58,134 nt of DNA from Micrococcaceae bacterium (GTDB lineage Bacteria; Actinomycetota; Actinomycetes; Actinomycetales; Micrococcaceae). A program made the translations under genes and the position numbers. Below the pieces are notes generated by a model. The model saw only the letters and a program-made list of their open reading frames with translations, searched no databases and was not told where the DNA came from. How positions within the stretch are numbered: position 1 is the first letter of the stretch; every line of letters starts with the position of its first letter. This document shows, one piece after another, positions 51,441-58,134 of the stretch. The DNA lies in the NCBI GenBank assembly GCA_025465475.1, contig JAODMR010000161.1, forward strand, positions 1-58,134, given 5' to 3'.

Positions 51441-52628
51441 TCAGCCACGCGGCGCACCGTCCGTGAGCTCCAGCCGGCGAACCACAACGGCGGTGATGTC
51501 GTCCTCGACCGGCGAACCCTCAGCCAGCGCCAGGATGGCTTCGGCAGCACCGGCGGCGGTGCCGTTGTTCCTTACCACCCGCGCTACCGCGTCCGTAAAG
51601 CCCTCCACCGAGGCAAAGGCATCGAGCACTCCGTCGCTGACGACAGCCAGGGTGTCGCCGGGCTCCAAAAGCAGTTCCGCGGCACTCCATTCCTGACCGG
51701 GCCACACACCGACAGGCGGACCACCGGCAGCCAACCGATCCACGGCGCCGTCTGTGTGCAGGTGCAGGGCAAGTCCGTGCCCCGCATCCACGTACTGCAC
51801 CTGCCCGGAGGCCGCTTCGAGTCGCGCATGAAAGACAGTGATGAAGGATTGTGATCGTTCCAGGTCCAATTCCAGGGCCCTGCCAGCGAAGTTGAAGGCC
51901 TCCGCCACGTCGGGGCGGCGGCCGGCAGCCCGCAGCACAGCCCGGACCGTGGCCGCGATCAGCGCGGCTCCCATGCCCTTGCCCATGGCGTCCGCCACCG
52001 TCAATTGCAGGCCCTGCGATGTGGAGACCCAGTCGAAGAAGTCTCCGCCAACACTCTTGGAGGGGGTCATACGGCCCGCCACGTCATAGTCCGACAGCGC
52101 GACGGGTTGTTGGGGGAGCAGGCTCCGCTGCACCTCGGCTGCGCGCTCGAGTTCGCTCTCCGCTGCAGTATCGGGAACCGGAGCGGTGCGCGGTCGGCGG
52201 AACAAGGCGTTGATCCGTGCGGTGATCTCCCGCGGGCTGAACGGCTTGCTGACATAGTCATCGGCACCGGTGTCGAAACCGGTAAGCCGGTCGACTTCGT
52301 CAGCGCGGGCCGTAATCATCATCACGTACGCCTCGGAAAACGTGCGTAGCTCGCGGCAAACGTCCATGCCACTGCAGTCCGGCAGGTTCAAATCCAGGGT
52401 GACCAAATCGGCCCCGCCGGCGCGGACGGCAGCAAGGCCCTCGGCACCGGTCCCAGCTTCAACTACAGCGAAGCCCTGCTTGGTCAGGATCCTTCCCAGC
52501 AGGTTCCGAATGTCGGGATCATCTTCGACGACGACGGCACGGCGCTGATCGGAGGCTGTCATTACTTCAGTTAACGCCGCTTTGCTGGCCTTTGTCACAT
52601 CCTGTGTTGTTCCGTCCTGTTCTGTCAC
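51441..52628 (-). CDS. response regulator with SpoIIE/PP2C phosphatase output (RsbU-like)
   Basis: 395 residues. The receiver domain has VVVEDDPDIR, phospho-Asp79 (LVTLDLNLPDCSG), MMITARADEVD and DDYVSKPFSPRE. The output domain from about 175 is a PP2C-type phosphatase: RSLLPQQPVALSDYDVAGRMTPSKSVGGDFFDW (metal Asp), VADAMGKGMGAALIAATVRAVLR, YVDAGHGLALHLH and SDGVLDAFASVEGF. Such proteins dephosphorylate anti-sigma-factor antagonists in partner-switching stress pathways. GTG 52628 has AAGG eight bases upstream; ATG 52562 is an alternative. It is first in the operon with the histidine kinase that follows by one base. No antagonist or anti-sigma gene is in the window. Confidence 0.9.
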   Translation of the reverse strand: MTEQDGTTQDVTKASKAALTEVMTASDQRRAVVVEDDPDIRNLLGRILTKQGFAVVEAGTGAEGLAAVRAGGADLVTLDLNLPDCSGMDVCRELRTFSEAYVMMITARADEVDRLTGFDTGADDYVSKPFSPREITARINALFRRPRTAPVPDTAAESELERAAEVQRSLLPQQPVALSDYDVAGRMTPSKSVGGDFFDWVSTSQGLQLTVADAMGKGMGAALIAATVRAVLRAAGRRPDVAEAFNFAGRALELDLERSQSFITVFHARLEAASGQVQYVDAGHGLALHLHTDGAVDRLAAGGPPVGVWPGQEWSAAELLLEPGDTLAVVSDGVLDAFASVEGFTDAVARVVRNNGTAAGAAEAILALAEGSPVEDDITAVVVRRLELTDGAPRG

Positions 52629-52693
52629 ATAGGCAACCTTGCGGAAGGGTGCGCACCGTGCCCCCCGCCGTCGTTCCCCTTTCGCCCAGCAGG

Positions 52694-52752
52694 CCAACTG
52701 CTTGATTAGTTGACCTAACGATCTAGTTGGCCTATAGTTGCATTAGGCAACC
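52694..52752 (+). promoter_or_regulatory. MarR promoter with overlapping operator repeats
   Basis: TTGACC (52710-52715) and TATAGT (52733-52738) are spaced by exactly 17 bases, a good sigma-A-type promoter reading into the MarR gene. Overlapping it are CAACT-N8-AGTTG (52695-52712), TTAGTTGACCTAA and TAGTTGGCCTA (17-bp period) and TTGC-ATTAG-GCAA. These TAGTTG-based palindromes are the likely binding sites of the MarR protein, giving autorepression. Confidence 0.75.
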
Positions 52753-52773
52753 AAAGAATGGGAGGTTCTCCCC

Positions 52774-53283
52774 ATGGCAGTAGACAGAAGCACTGCAGCA
52801 GATTTGGTGCACACCATCTTCGATCTGCAGCGCACCCTACGGTGCGCAACGGCCTCCAGTGCACGACCGACTGACCTCGGCCTGGCCTTGGAAGGCGTCC
52901 TCCGCTTCGTCGGCGAAGGCGGCCGGTCGCGGGCGTCGGACATTGCCGGGCGATTGGGGATAGGGCCATCGGCTCTGAGCCGCCAGGTGGCGGAACTGGA
53001 GGAGCACGGCATGCTGCTCCGTCAGCCGGACCCTGCTGACGGCAGGGCGCACTTGCTCTCCCTCTCCATTGAGGGGGAGGCCTACCTCCGCGAGGTGGAA
53101 GGCCGGCGTGCCGCTGCCGTGCAGGACATGCTTTCAGGATGGAGCGAGGAGGAGGCGTGCGCCACCGACCGCACGCTGGAGCACCTCACCGCGGCCCTAC
53201 GGTCCGCCATCAACAGGAATTCCCGGCCACGAACCGGAACCACGCAGGATCAGAAGTCCGCAACGTTTTCAGGAGTTAATTAA
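52774..53283 (+). CDS. MarR-family transcriptional regulator
   Basis: 169 residues. A winged helix-turn-helix (ALEGVLRFVGEGGRSRASDIAGRLGIGPSALSRQVAELEEHGMLLRQPDPADGRAHLLSLSIEGEAYL) is flanked by dimerisation helices. The DPADGRAHLLSLS wing is characteristic. GGGAGG precedes the ATG. Its stop overlaps the start of the MFS gene by one base (TAATG), so both are co-transcribed, and the promoter carries matching palindromes. It is expected to repress the efflux pump until bound by a toxic ligand. Confidence 0.92.
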   Translation: MAVDRSTAADLVHTIFDLQRTLRCATASSARPTDLGLALEGVLRFVGEGGRSRASDIAGRLGIGPSALSRQVAELEEHGMLLRQPDPADGRAHLLSLSIEGEAYLREVEGRRAAAVQDMLSGWSEEEACATDRTLEHLTAALRSAINRNSRPRTGTTQDQKSATFSGVN

Positions 53284-55406
53284 TGGCCACCACCCCATCT
53301 ACCGCACCGGCCGCTTCGGCCCGGGCGGCTCATGGCGGGCACAACGACGCCCCCATGAACCACCGGCAGATTCTGGAGGCCCTGACGGGTCTGCTGGCTG
53401 CCCTGTTCACAGCGATTCTCAGCAGCACGATCGTTGCCAACGCCCTGCCGACCATCATGTCGGAGCTGCACGGCACGCAGACGGACTTTGCCTGGGTCAT
53501 CACTGCGGCCCTGCTGGCCAATGCAGCGACAACGCCCATCTGGGGAAAACTGTCCGACCTGTTCGACAAAAAAATGCTCGTGCAGCTCAGCATCATCATC
53601 TTTGTTGCAGGCTCTGTCATGGCCGGCCTGTCGGATAACATCCCGCTGCTGCTAACCGCCCGCGTGATCCAGGGAATTGCCATGGGAGGCCTGACCGCGC
53701 TGGCACAGTCCATCATCGGCACCATCATCCCGCCCCGCGAGCGTGGCCGGTACTCCGGCTACATGGGCGCGGTCATGGCCGTAGCCACTGCCGGCGGTCC
53801 GCTGCTGGGCGGCTTTATTGTGGACAGCTCGCTCGGCTGGCGCTGGACCTTCTACGTCTGCGTGCCGCTGGCGGTCATTGCCCTGGTGTTGCTCCAGAAG
53901 ACCCTCAAGCTCCAGCACATCAAGCGCAAGGCACAGATCGACTGGCTCGGTTCCATCCTGCTGACGGCCGGCGTAAGCCTGCTGCTCATCTGGGTCTCGT
54001 TCGCGGGCAAGGCTGACTACTACGACTGGATGTCCTGGCAGAGTGCCCTCATGGTGGGTGGCAGCCTGGTCATGCTGGCGCTGCTCGTACTCGTTGAGTC
54101 GAAGGTTGCCCAGCCGATCATTCCGCTGAAAATCATCACCCAGCGCACTCCGGCCCTGGCCATTATCGCCTCGATCGCCGTCGGCGTCGCCATGTTCGCC
54201 TCCTCCAGCTACCTGGGCCAGTACTACCAGGTGGCCCGCGGCGCCACGCCTACCGAAGCAGGCCTGCTGACCCTCCCGATGATCGCCGGAAACCTGGTCG
54301 GCTCCATCGTGGCCGGTCAGCTGGTGAGCCGCTTCGGCAAATGGAAGCGCTACCTCGTTGGAGGCGGCATCCTGCTGATCCTCGGCCTGGGACTCTCCGG
54401 CACCCTGGACCACAGCACCAACCTCGGACTTGTCGGCGTTTACACGTTCATCTTCGGTCTTGGCTTGGGCATGATGATGCAGAACCTGGTGCTGGCTGTG
54501 CAGAACACCGTTGCAGCAAAGGACATTGGCTCGGCCAGTGGCTCCGTCGCCTTCTTCCGCACCGTCGGTGGTGCCGCAGGCGTCTCGGTACTCGGCGCCG
54601 TGTTGGGAACCCACGTCACGGACCTGATCACCACCGGGCTGCGCAACGCCGGCGTGCCGATCACCGGCAGCGGCACGGGAGTGTCCCTGGATGTAAAGGA
54701 CCTGCCGGCACCCATAGCGGAGATCGTCCGCGCCGCTTATGGTGACGGAACCGGCCTGATCTTCACCATCTCGGCCTTCACCGCCGTCGCAGCCCTGGTC
54801 GCAGTGCTCTTCATCAAGGAAGTTGAGCTGCGTCGGACCGTCGACATCGTGCAGGCTGGCAAGGGTACCTCCCCGGCGCCCGGTCTCTCCGCTGAACTGC
54901 CTCAGCCGCAGCAGCATGGGGATGGCAATGGCCTTGATCGGGAACTCGCCGACGTGCTCAGCGGTGGCAACGCCGGCAGCAACGGACGCGGTCCGTCCAG
55001 CGGCGAGAGCCTGCACGCTGCAGCAACACGGAACTCGTCGCCCCTGGTGGAAGCCCGGCCTGCGACCGGTGGCCGTCCCGCCAGCGGGCAGCAGCAGAAG
55101 CACGCGGCCGGAACCCTCACGGCGTCGGCCCAGCTGGCCGAGGCCGAGGCGCAAATGGAACTGGCAGCCCAGATTCAGGTCACGCAACGGCTGCTGGCCG
55201 AACAGCAGCTCCAGCTCAGCTCGGCCCTGACCGCCGTGGGCGAACAGTCAGCCCAGCTGCGCGTCATCGCTGAGCGCCAGGCTGCCTCCGCTGCCAAGCT
55301 CGATCAGCTCGGCGCCCAACTGGCCAAGGAGCGGGAGCTGCAGAAGGCAGCTGCCGAGTATCTGGCCCAGCAGCACGCTCAACTGCAGGAACGCCGGAAA
55401 GGCTAA
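53283..55406 (+). CDS. EmrB/QacA-type MFS efflux pump with C-terminal coiled-coil tail
   Basis: 707 residues. Residues 28-530 form a 14-helix DHA2 transporter: LLAALFTAILSSTIVANALPTIMSELHG, motif A GKLSDLFDKKMLVQLS, RVIQGIAMGGLTALAQSIIGTIIPPRERGRYSGYMG and motif C AGGPLLGGF. The remaining 170 residues are an Ala/Gly/Gln-rich linker and a long heptad-like helix (QLAEAEAQMELAAQIQVTQRLLAEQQLQLSSAL... QLAKERELQKAAAEYLAQQHAQLQERRKG), predicted cytoplasmic coiled coil. Typical family members end near residue 520. CAGGAG precedes the ATG, which overlaps the MarR stop. The tail may mediate oligomerisation or partner binding; a terminator follows at 55431. Confidence 0.9.
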   Translation: MATTPSTAPAASARAAHGGHNDAPMNHRQILEALTGLLAALFTAILSSTIVANALPTIMSELHGTQTDFAWVITAALLANAATTPIWGKLSDLFDKKMLVQLSIIIFVAGSVMAGLSDNIPLLLTARVIQGIAMGGLTALAQSIIGTIIPPRERGRYSGYMGAVMAVATAGGPLLGGFIVDSSLGWRWTFYVCVPLAVIALVLLQKTLKLQHIKRKAQIDWLGSILLTAGVSLLLIWVSFAGKADYYDWMSWQSALMVGGSLVMLALLVLVESKVAQPIIPLKIITQRTPALAIIASIAVGVAMFASSSYLGQYYQVARGATPTEAGLLTLPMIAGNLVGSIVAGQLVSRFGKWKRYLVGGGILLILGLGLSGTLDHSTNLGLVGVYTFIFGLGLGMMMQNLVLAVQNTVAAKDIGSASGSVAFFRTVGGAAGVSVLGAVLGTHVTDLITTGLRNAGVPITGSGTGVSLDVKDLPAPIAEIVRAAYGDGTGLIFTISAFTAVAALVAVLFIKEVELRRTVDIVQAGKGTSPAPGLSAELPQPQQHGDGNGLDRELADVLSGGNAGSNGRGPSSGESLHAAATRNSSPLVEARPATGGRPASGQQQKHAAGTLTASAQLAEAEAQMELAAQIQVTQRLLAEQQLQLSSALTAVGEQSAQLRVIAERQAASAAKLDQLGAQLAKERELQKAAAEYLAQQHAQLQERRKG

Positions 55407-55430
55407 CCCCGGTCCGGCACCTGTATAACG

Positions 55431-55474
55431 ACGGGAGCCGTCGCCGCATCACACGATGCCGCGACGGCTCCCGT
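55431..55474 (+). terminator. strong terminator hairpin after the MarR-MFS operon
   Basis: ACGGGAGCCGTCGC (55431-55444) pairs with GCGACGGCTCCCGT (55461-55474), extended by GCATC/GATGC around an ACAC loop with a C/C mismatch. The 14+5 bp stem lies 25 bp after the MFS stop. The U-tract is poor (TTCCTCATT), and the symmetry would allow use in either direction. Confidence 0.8.
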
Positions 55475-55482
55475 TCCTCATT

Positions 55483-55661
55483 GCCGAGTGTCGACATCTG
55501 CACCGCCCCTAACCGCCGAGTGTCGACATCTGCACGCCTCCCACCGCCGAGTGTCGACATCTGCGCTCCCGCCGTGGTCATGCCTCGACACTCGACCGGG
55601 GGTCAGGGGTGCGTACCTCGACACTCGACGGAGGGGTCAGGGGTGCTTACCTCGACACTCG
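55483..55661. repeat. six-copy inverted array of CGAGTGTCGA repeats
   Basis: Three forward copies of GCCGAGTGTCGACATCTGC start at 55483, 55515 and 55546 (31-32 bp apart). Three inverted copies of TCGACACTCG start at 55585, 55618 and 55652 (33-34 bp apart), the last two within a longer repeated unit containing GGGGTCAGGGGTGC. The array lies between the convergent MFS and ZIP genes and has no coding potential. Confidence 0.95.
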
Positions 55662-55691
55662 GCCGTTCCTCACTCGGTTGCGGGGGAAGGG

Positions 55692-56444
55692 TTAGGCAGA
55701 CTGGCTGATGGTGAAGGCGGTGAGGAAGCCGAGGGCGGTGATCAGCCCGGTCAGGAGGTGATGCTCCTCGAAGGCCTCTGGAATCATCGTGTCGGCCAGC
55801 ATGGCAAGGATCGCGCCGGCAGCAATGGCGGTGATGAAGGCGACGGCGCTGGCCGGCGCGTTCTGCAGGAGCGCGTAGCCCAGCAGGGAGGCCAGGCCGG
55901 AGAGCAGCGCGATCCCGCCCCAGACCCCAAAGACATAGCCCGGGCTGCGCCCTGCCCGCTTCATGCCCGATGTGCTGGACAGTCCCTCCGGAACGTTTGA
56001 AATGAAGACAGCTGCGAGCATTGCAGGGCTGACGGCGCCGCCTGCGACCAGACCCAAGCCGAGCACCACTGACTCCGGGATTCCGTCCAGCAGAGCGCCG
56101 ACGGCGATGGCAGTGCCGCTGCCCGGATCGTCCTTCTCGGTTGGCTGCTGATCGCCGGAACGCTTCCGGTGCTTGGCGCCGGCTCGCGCGAGCAACCAGT
56201 TGGCCGCCACATAAACCAGTGCCCCAGCCAGGAAACCGGAGACCGTGGGCCACAGACCGCCGCCCTGCGCTGCTTCGTCAACAAGATCAAAGGCGAGAGC
56301 GGAAATGAGTACGCCGGCGCCGAACGACATGATCGACGAAACCACCTTGGGCGGAATCCGCCACTTCCAGGCCAGGCCGGAGCCAAGCACCAACGCGCCG
56401 CCTGCAATGGTTCCCCACATCAGGGCCTGGAGCCACATCGGCAT
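55692..56444 (-). CDS. ZIP-family divalent metal transporter
   Basis: 250 residues and about eight helices. An N-terminal GTIAGGALVLGSGLAWKW and FGAGVLISALAFDLVDEA (helix 2) are followed by a cytoplasmic loop with basic and acidic residues (AKHRKRSGDQQPTEKDD). Helix 4 carries AVGALLDGIPESVVLGLGL and helix 5 FISNVPEGLSST, the metal-path signatures of ZIP proteins (the usual His in helix 4 reads Asp here). The C-terminal ILAMLADTMIPEAFEEHH is also typical. Likely import of zinc or a similar cation. GAAAGGCGG precedes ATG 56444; the longer frame runs through tandem repeats and is not coding. Confidence 0.88.
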   Translation of the reverse strand: MPMWLQALMWGTIAGGALVLGSGLAWKWRIPPKVVSSIMSFGAGVLISALAFDLVDEAAQGGGLWPTVSGFLAGALVYVAANWLLARAGAKHRKRSGDQQPTEKDDPGSGTAIAVGALLDGIPESVVLGLGLVAGGAVSPAMLAAVFISNVPEGLSSTSGMKRAGRSPGYVFGVWGGIALLSGLASLLGYALLQNAPASAVAFITAIAAGAILAMLADTMIPEAFEEHHLLTGLITALGFLTAFTISQSA

Positions 56445-56490
56445 GATGTTCCGCCTTTCATTGTCCGGGCACCCTGCCCGCCAAGTTCCA

Positions 56491-56556
56491 GCGTACGCAC
56501 GCGGGGGCGGCAGCGTACGCACGCGGGGGCGGCAGTCTGTGCAGGTGAGGGCGGCA
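56491..56556. repeat. 22-bp tandem repeat upstream of the ZIP gene
   Basis: Units 56491-56512 and 56513-56534 are identical (GCGTACGCACGCGGGGGCGG core). A third unit, 56535-56556, matches at about 15 of 22 positions, and its end (GTGAGGGCGGCA) is followed by a partial fourth. They lie in the leader of the ZIP gene, between it and the divergent pxp operon. Confidence 0.9.
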
Positions 56557-56621
56557 ATCTGTGACCCCGCCGCCGCCCGACATACGGTTAAGGATGATCA
56601 GCGCCACACAAACCCGTTCTA

Positions 56622-56636
56622 GATTGTTGAACAATC
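56622..56636. promoter_or_regulatory. palindromic operator upstream of pxpA
   Basis: GATTGTTGAACAATC is a perfect palindrome (7-base arms, one central base), 52 bp before the pxpA start codon. The TTGT-x3-ACAA core resembles operators of GntR-family regulators, which often control 5-oxoprolinase operons. No regulator gene is in the window. Confidence 0.65.
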
Positions 56637-56688
56637 CGCGGAACTGGGTCATGCTTAGTGCACCAGCATTTTTGAGACGGGGGTTACA

Positions 56689-57447
56689 GTGGCGAGCATC
56701 GACCTGAACAGCGACGTTGGCGAGTCGTTCGGCAATTGGACCTTCGGCGACGATGCCGCCGTCCTGGCCAACGTGACCAGCGCGAACGTGGCTTGCGGCT
56801 TTCATGCCGGCGACCCGGTCGGCATCCGGACCACTATTCGTGCTGCCGTGGCCGCTGGGGTCACCGTGGGGGCCCACCCTGGCTACCGGGATCTGGCGGG
56901 ATTCGGCCGCCGCTTCCTGGACGTTGCGCCCAACGAACTGACCGACGACGTCATCTATCAGATCGGCGCCGTGCAGGCCTTGGCCCGTGCCGCAGGAACA
57001 CGCGTCAGCTACGTCAAACCCCACGGGGCGCTCTACAACACCATCGTGCACTCGAGCGAGCAGGCAGCGGCCGTTGTGCAGGCAATCCTGGCCGTCGACG
57101 CGTCCCTGCCGCTGCTGGTCCTCCCCAACTCGGAAATCGAGCGGCAGGCCGAGGCGGCGGGTCTGCAGACCGTGGCTGAGGCCTTCGCAGACCGCGCCTA
57201 TCGTCCGGACGGCACGCTGGTGTCGCGACGGGAAGCGGGCTCCGTGCTGCACAGCACCGAGGACGTCGTCGAGCATGTCCTGCGCGTCGCCACCGAGGGA
57301 ACCATCCGCGCTGTTGACGGCACCGTCCTGCAGACCCGCGCCCGCAGCATCTGCCTGCACGGAGATACGCCCGGCGCTGTGGCGATGGCCGCTGCCGTCC
57401 GGAAGGCTCTCGAGGCCTCCGGTGTGACCGTTCAAAGTTTCGCCTGA
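56689..57447 (+). CDS. pxpA: 5-oxoprolinase subunit A (LamB/YcsF family)
   Basis: 252 residues. The family signature begins at once: [41 protein letters not shown] (metal-binding Asp, His), followed by [53 protein letters not shown] and [21 protein letters not shown]. With PxpB and PxpC it performs ATP-dependent hydrolysis of 5-oxoproline to glutamate, repairing a spontaneous damage product. GTG 56689 is preceded by GACGGGGG. pxpB starts 3 bp after its stop. A palindromic operator lies upstream. Confidence 0.92.
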   Translation: MASIDLNSDVGESFGNWTFGDDAAVLANVTSANVACGFHAGDPVGIRTTIRAAVAAGVTVGAHPGYRDLAGFGRRFLDVAPNELTDDVIYQIGAVQALARAAGTRVSYVKPHGALYNTIVHSSEQAAAVVQAILAVDASLPLLVLPNSEIERQAEAAGLQTVAEAFADRAYRPDGTLVSRREAGSVLHSTEDVVEHVLRVATEGTIRAVDGTVLQTRARSICLHGDTPGAVAMAAAVRKALEASGVTVQSFA

Positions 57448-57450
57448 GCC

Positions 57451-58134
57451 ATGGCACAGCCAGGGCTCCACGGCATAGCCCGCATCCACGCCGCGGGGGA
57501 CCACGGCATCCTGGTCGAACTGGACTCCGCAGCGGCGGTGTTGAGCCTGCAACAACAGTTGGCGGCAGCGCCAATGGCAGGCCAGCTCGACGTCGTCCCC
57601 GCCGCCCGGACGGTGCTGATCACCACCAGCATTCCCGGCCAGACAGGCAGGATGGCGGCTCACGTTCGCGGTCTTGATCTGTCCACCGTCCCGACAACGC
57701 GCAGCACGCTCCAGATTATCGACACGGTGTACGACGGCGCGGACCTGGATGCCGTTGCCGAAGCCACTGGTCTCAGCAGGGAAGCCGTGATCGCGTCCCA
57801 CACGGGCCAGGTATGGACATCCGCATTCCTCGGGTTTGCCCCCGGCTTCGCGTACCTCACCGGTGAGAACAACAGCCTCGACGTGCCGCGCCGGTCCTCA
57901 CCACGCACCTCCGTTCCGACCGGTTCAGTGGCTTTGGCCGGCGGTTACTCTGCGATTTATCCCCGTTCGTCGCCTGGCGGCTGGCAGCTGATCGGCCACA
58001 CCGCCGCGAGGCTGTGGGACCTGGACCGCGAATCCCCGGCCCTCATTCGAGCCGGCGACACGGTCCGCTTCCGGCCTGTCCGCGACGTGGCAGTCCGGGC
58101 GGTTGCACCAGGTTCGACGACGACGGACGGCCCG
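57451..58134 (+). CDS. pxpB: 5-oxoprolinase subunit B (KipI family), truncated by window end
   Basis: The frame opens at ATG 57451, 3 bp after the pxpA stop, and has no stop before the window edge (228 codons). The translation shows GDHGILVELDSAAAVLSLQQQLA, VVPAARTVLITTSIPGQ, the nucleotide-binding-type segment IIDTVYDGADLDAVAEATGLSREAVIASHTGQVW, AFLGFAPGFAYLTGENNSLDVPRRSSPRTSVPTGSVALAGGYSAIYP and WQLIGHTAARLWDLDRESPALIRAGDTVRF. These are KipI/PxpB hallmarks. Usual PxpB proteins end at 200-230 residues, so the gene is near its end or is a PxpB-PxpC fusion. Confidence 0.9.
   Translation, partial: MAQPGLHGIARIHAAGDHGILVELDSAAAVLSLQQQLAAAPMAGQLDVVPAARTVLITTSIPGQTGRMAAHVRGLDLSTVPTTRSTLQIIDTVYDGADLDAVAEATGLSREAVIASHTGQVWTSAFLGFAPGFAYLTGENNSLDVPRRSSPRTSVPTGSVALAGGYSAIYPRSSPGGWQLIGHTAARLWDLDRESPALIRAGDTVRFRPVRDVAVRAVAPGSTTTDGP

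Noticed and set aside
55481-55708. Frames encoding repeated PSVDIC-like peptides across the repeat array
   Set aside because: The peptide repeats arise only from the DNA repeats; there is no start signal or homology, and several frames are open equally.

Overview
The window is high-GC DNA with compact gene spacing, strong purine-rich ribosome binding sites, frequent GTG starts and actinobacterial family content (class F sortase, ANTAR regulator, UPF0060, DUF2382/PRC-barrel stress protein, LOV and REC-SpoIIE signalling proteins). This suggests a soil actinobacterium of the Micrococcaceae, Arthrobacter/Pseudarthrobacter-like. That assignment is an inference from gene content. No transposase, integrase, CRISPR array, rRNA or tRNA gene was recognised.

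Layout. 1-260 (minus): the 5' part of a Flp-type pilin gene behind a c-di-GMP-I (GEMM) riboswitch. 562-2344: small housekeeping-type genes. 2656-6723: an Ugp-like ABC operon (two permeases, both frameshifted, a binding lipoprotein and a glycerophosphodiester phosphodiesterase). 6809-11553: exonuclease, isochorismatase-like hydrolase, membrane proteins, an internally deleted VOC protein and a two-component system. 11734-15837: GAF, GAF-ANTAR and membrane GGDEF-EAL signalling genes. 16150-18369: CHRD protein, sortase and lipoprotein. 18299-25573: MFS and AEC transporters and a protease-rich stretch (HtrA-like lipoprotein, membrane S1 protease with a cytoplasmic Cys/His tail, cytoplasmic subtilase with a free I9-like peptide). 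25782-33798: stress-type proteins, an azoreductase, a second diguanylate cyclase, SDR, a GNAT with an internal deletion, and an unexplained structured leader.

33830-47279 is the metabolic core: a divergent LacI regulator with operator-like repeats, then eleven co-directional genes, most overlapping by 4 bp. They encode a sugar ABC importer, two xylose-isomerase-like (IolE/IolI-type) proteins, a Gfo/Idh oxidoreductase, glucuronate isomerase, fructuronate reductase, mannonate dehydratase and a cytoplasmic GH3 glycosidase with an Asp-x-His dyad. Together they look like uptake and intracellular breakdown of a glucuronic-acid glycoside down to 2-keto-3-deoxygluconate.

47299-52628 (minus): a signalling operon of REC-SpoIIE phosphatase, pseudo-receiver/GAF histidine kinase and a LOV-GGDEF-EAL protein. 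52690-55474: MarR regulator and an EmrB-type MFS pump with a long coiled-coil tail. 55483-55661: six-copy inverted repeat array. 55692-58134: ZIP transporter and the start of a 5-oxoprolinase (pxpAB) operon that runs off the end.

Two themes tie regions together. One is c-di-GMP: three synthesis/degradation enzymes, one probably light-controlled, plus a riboswitch in front of a pilin. The other is gene damage: two frameshifts in adjacent permeases and two in-frame core deletions in unrelated enzymes.
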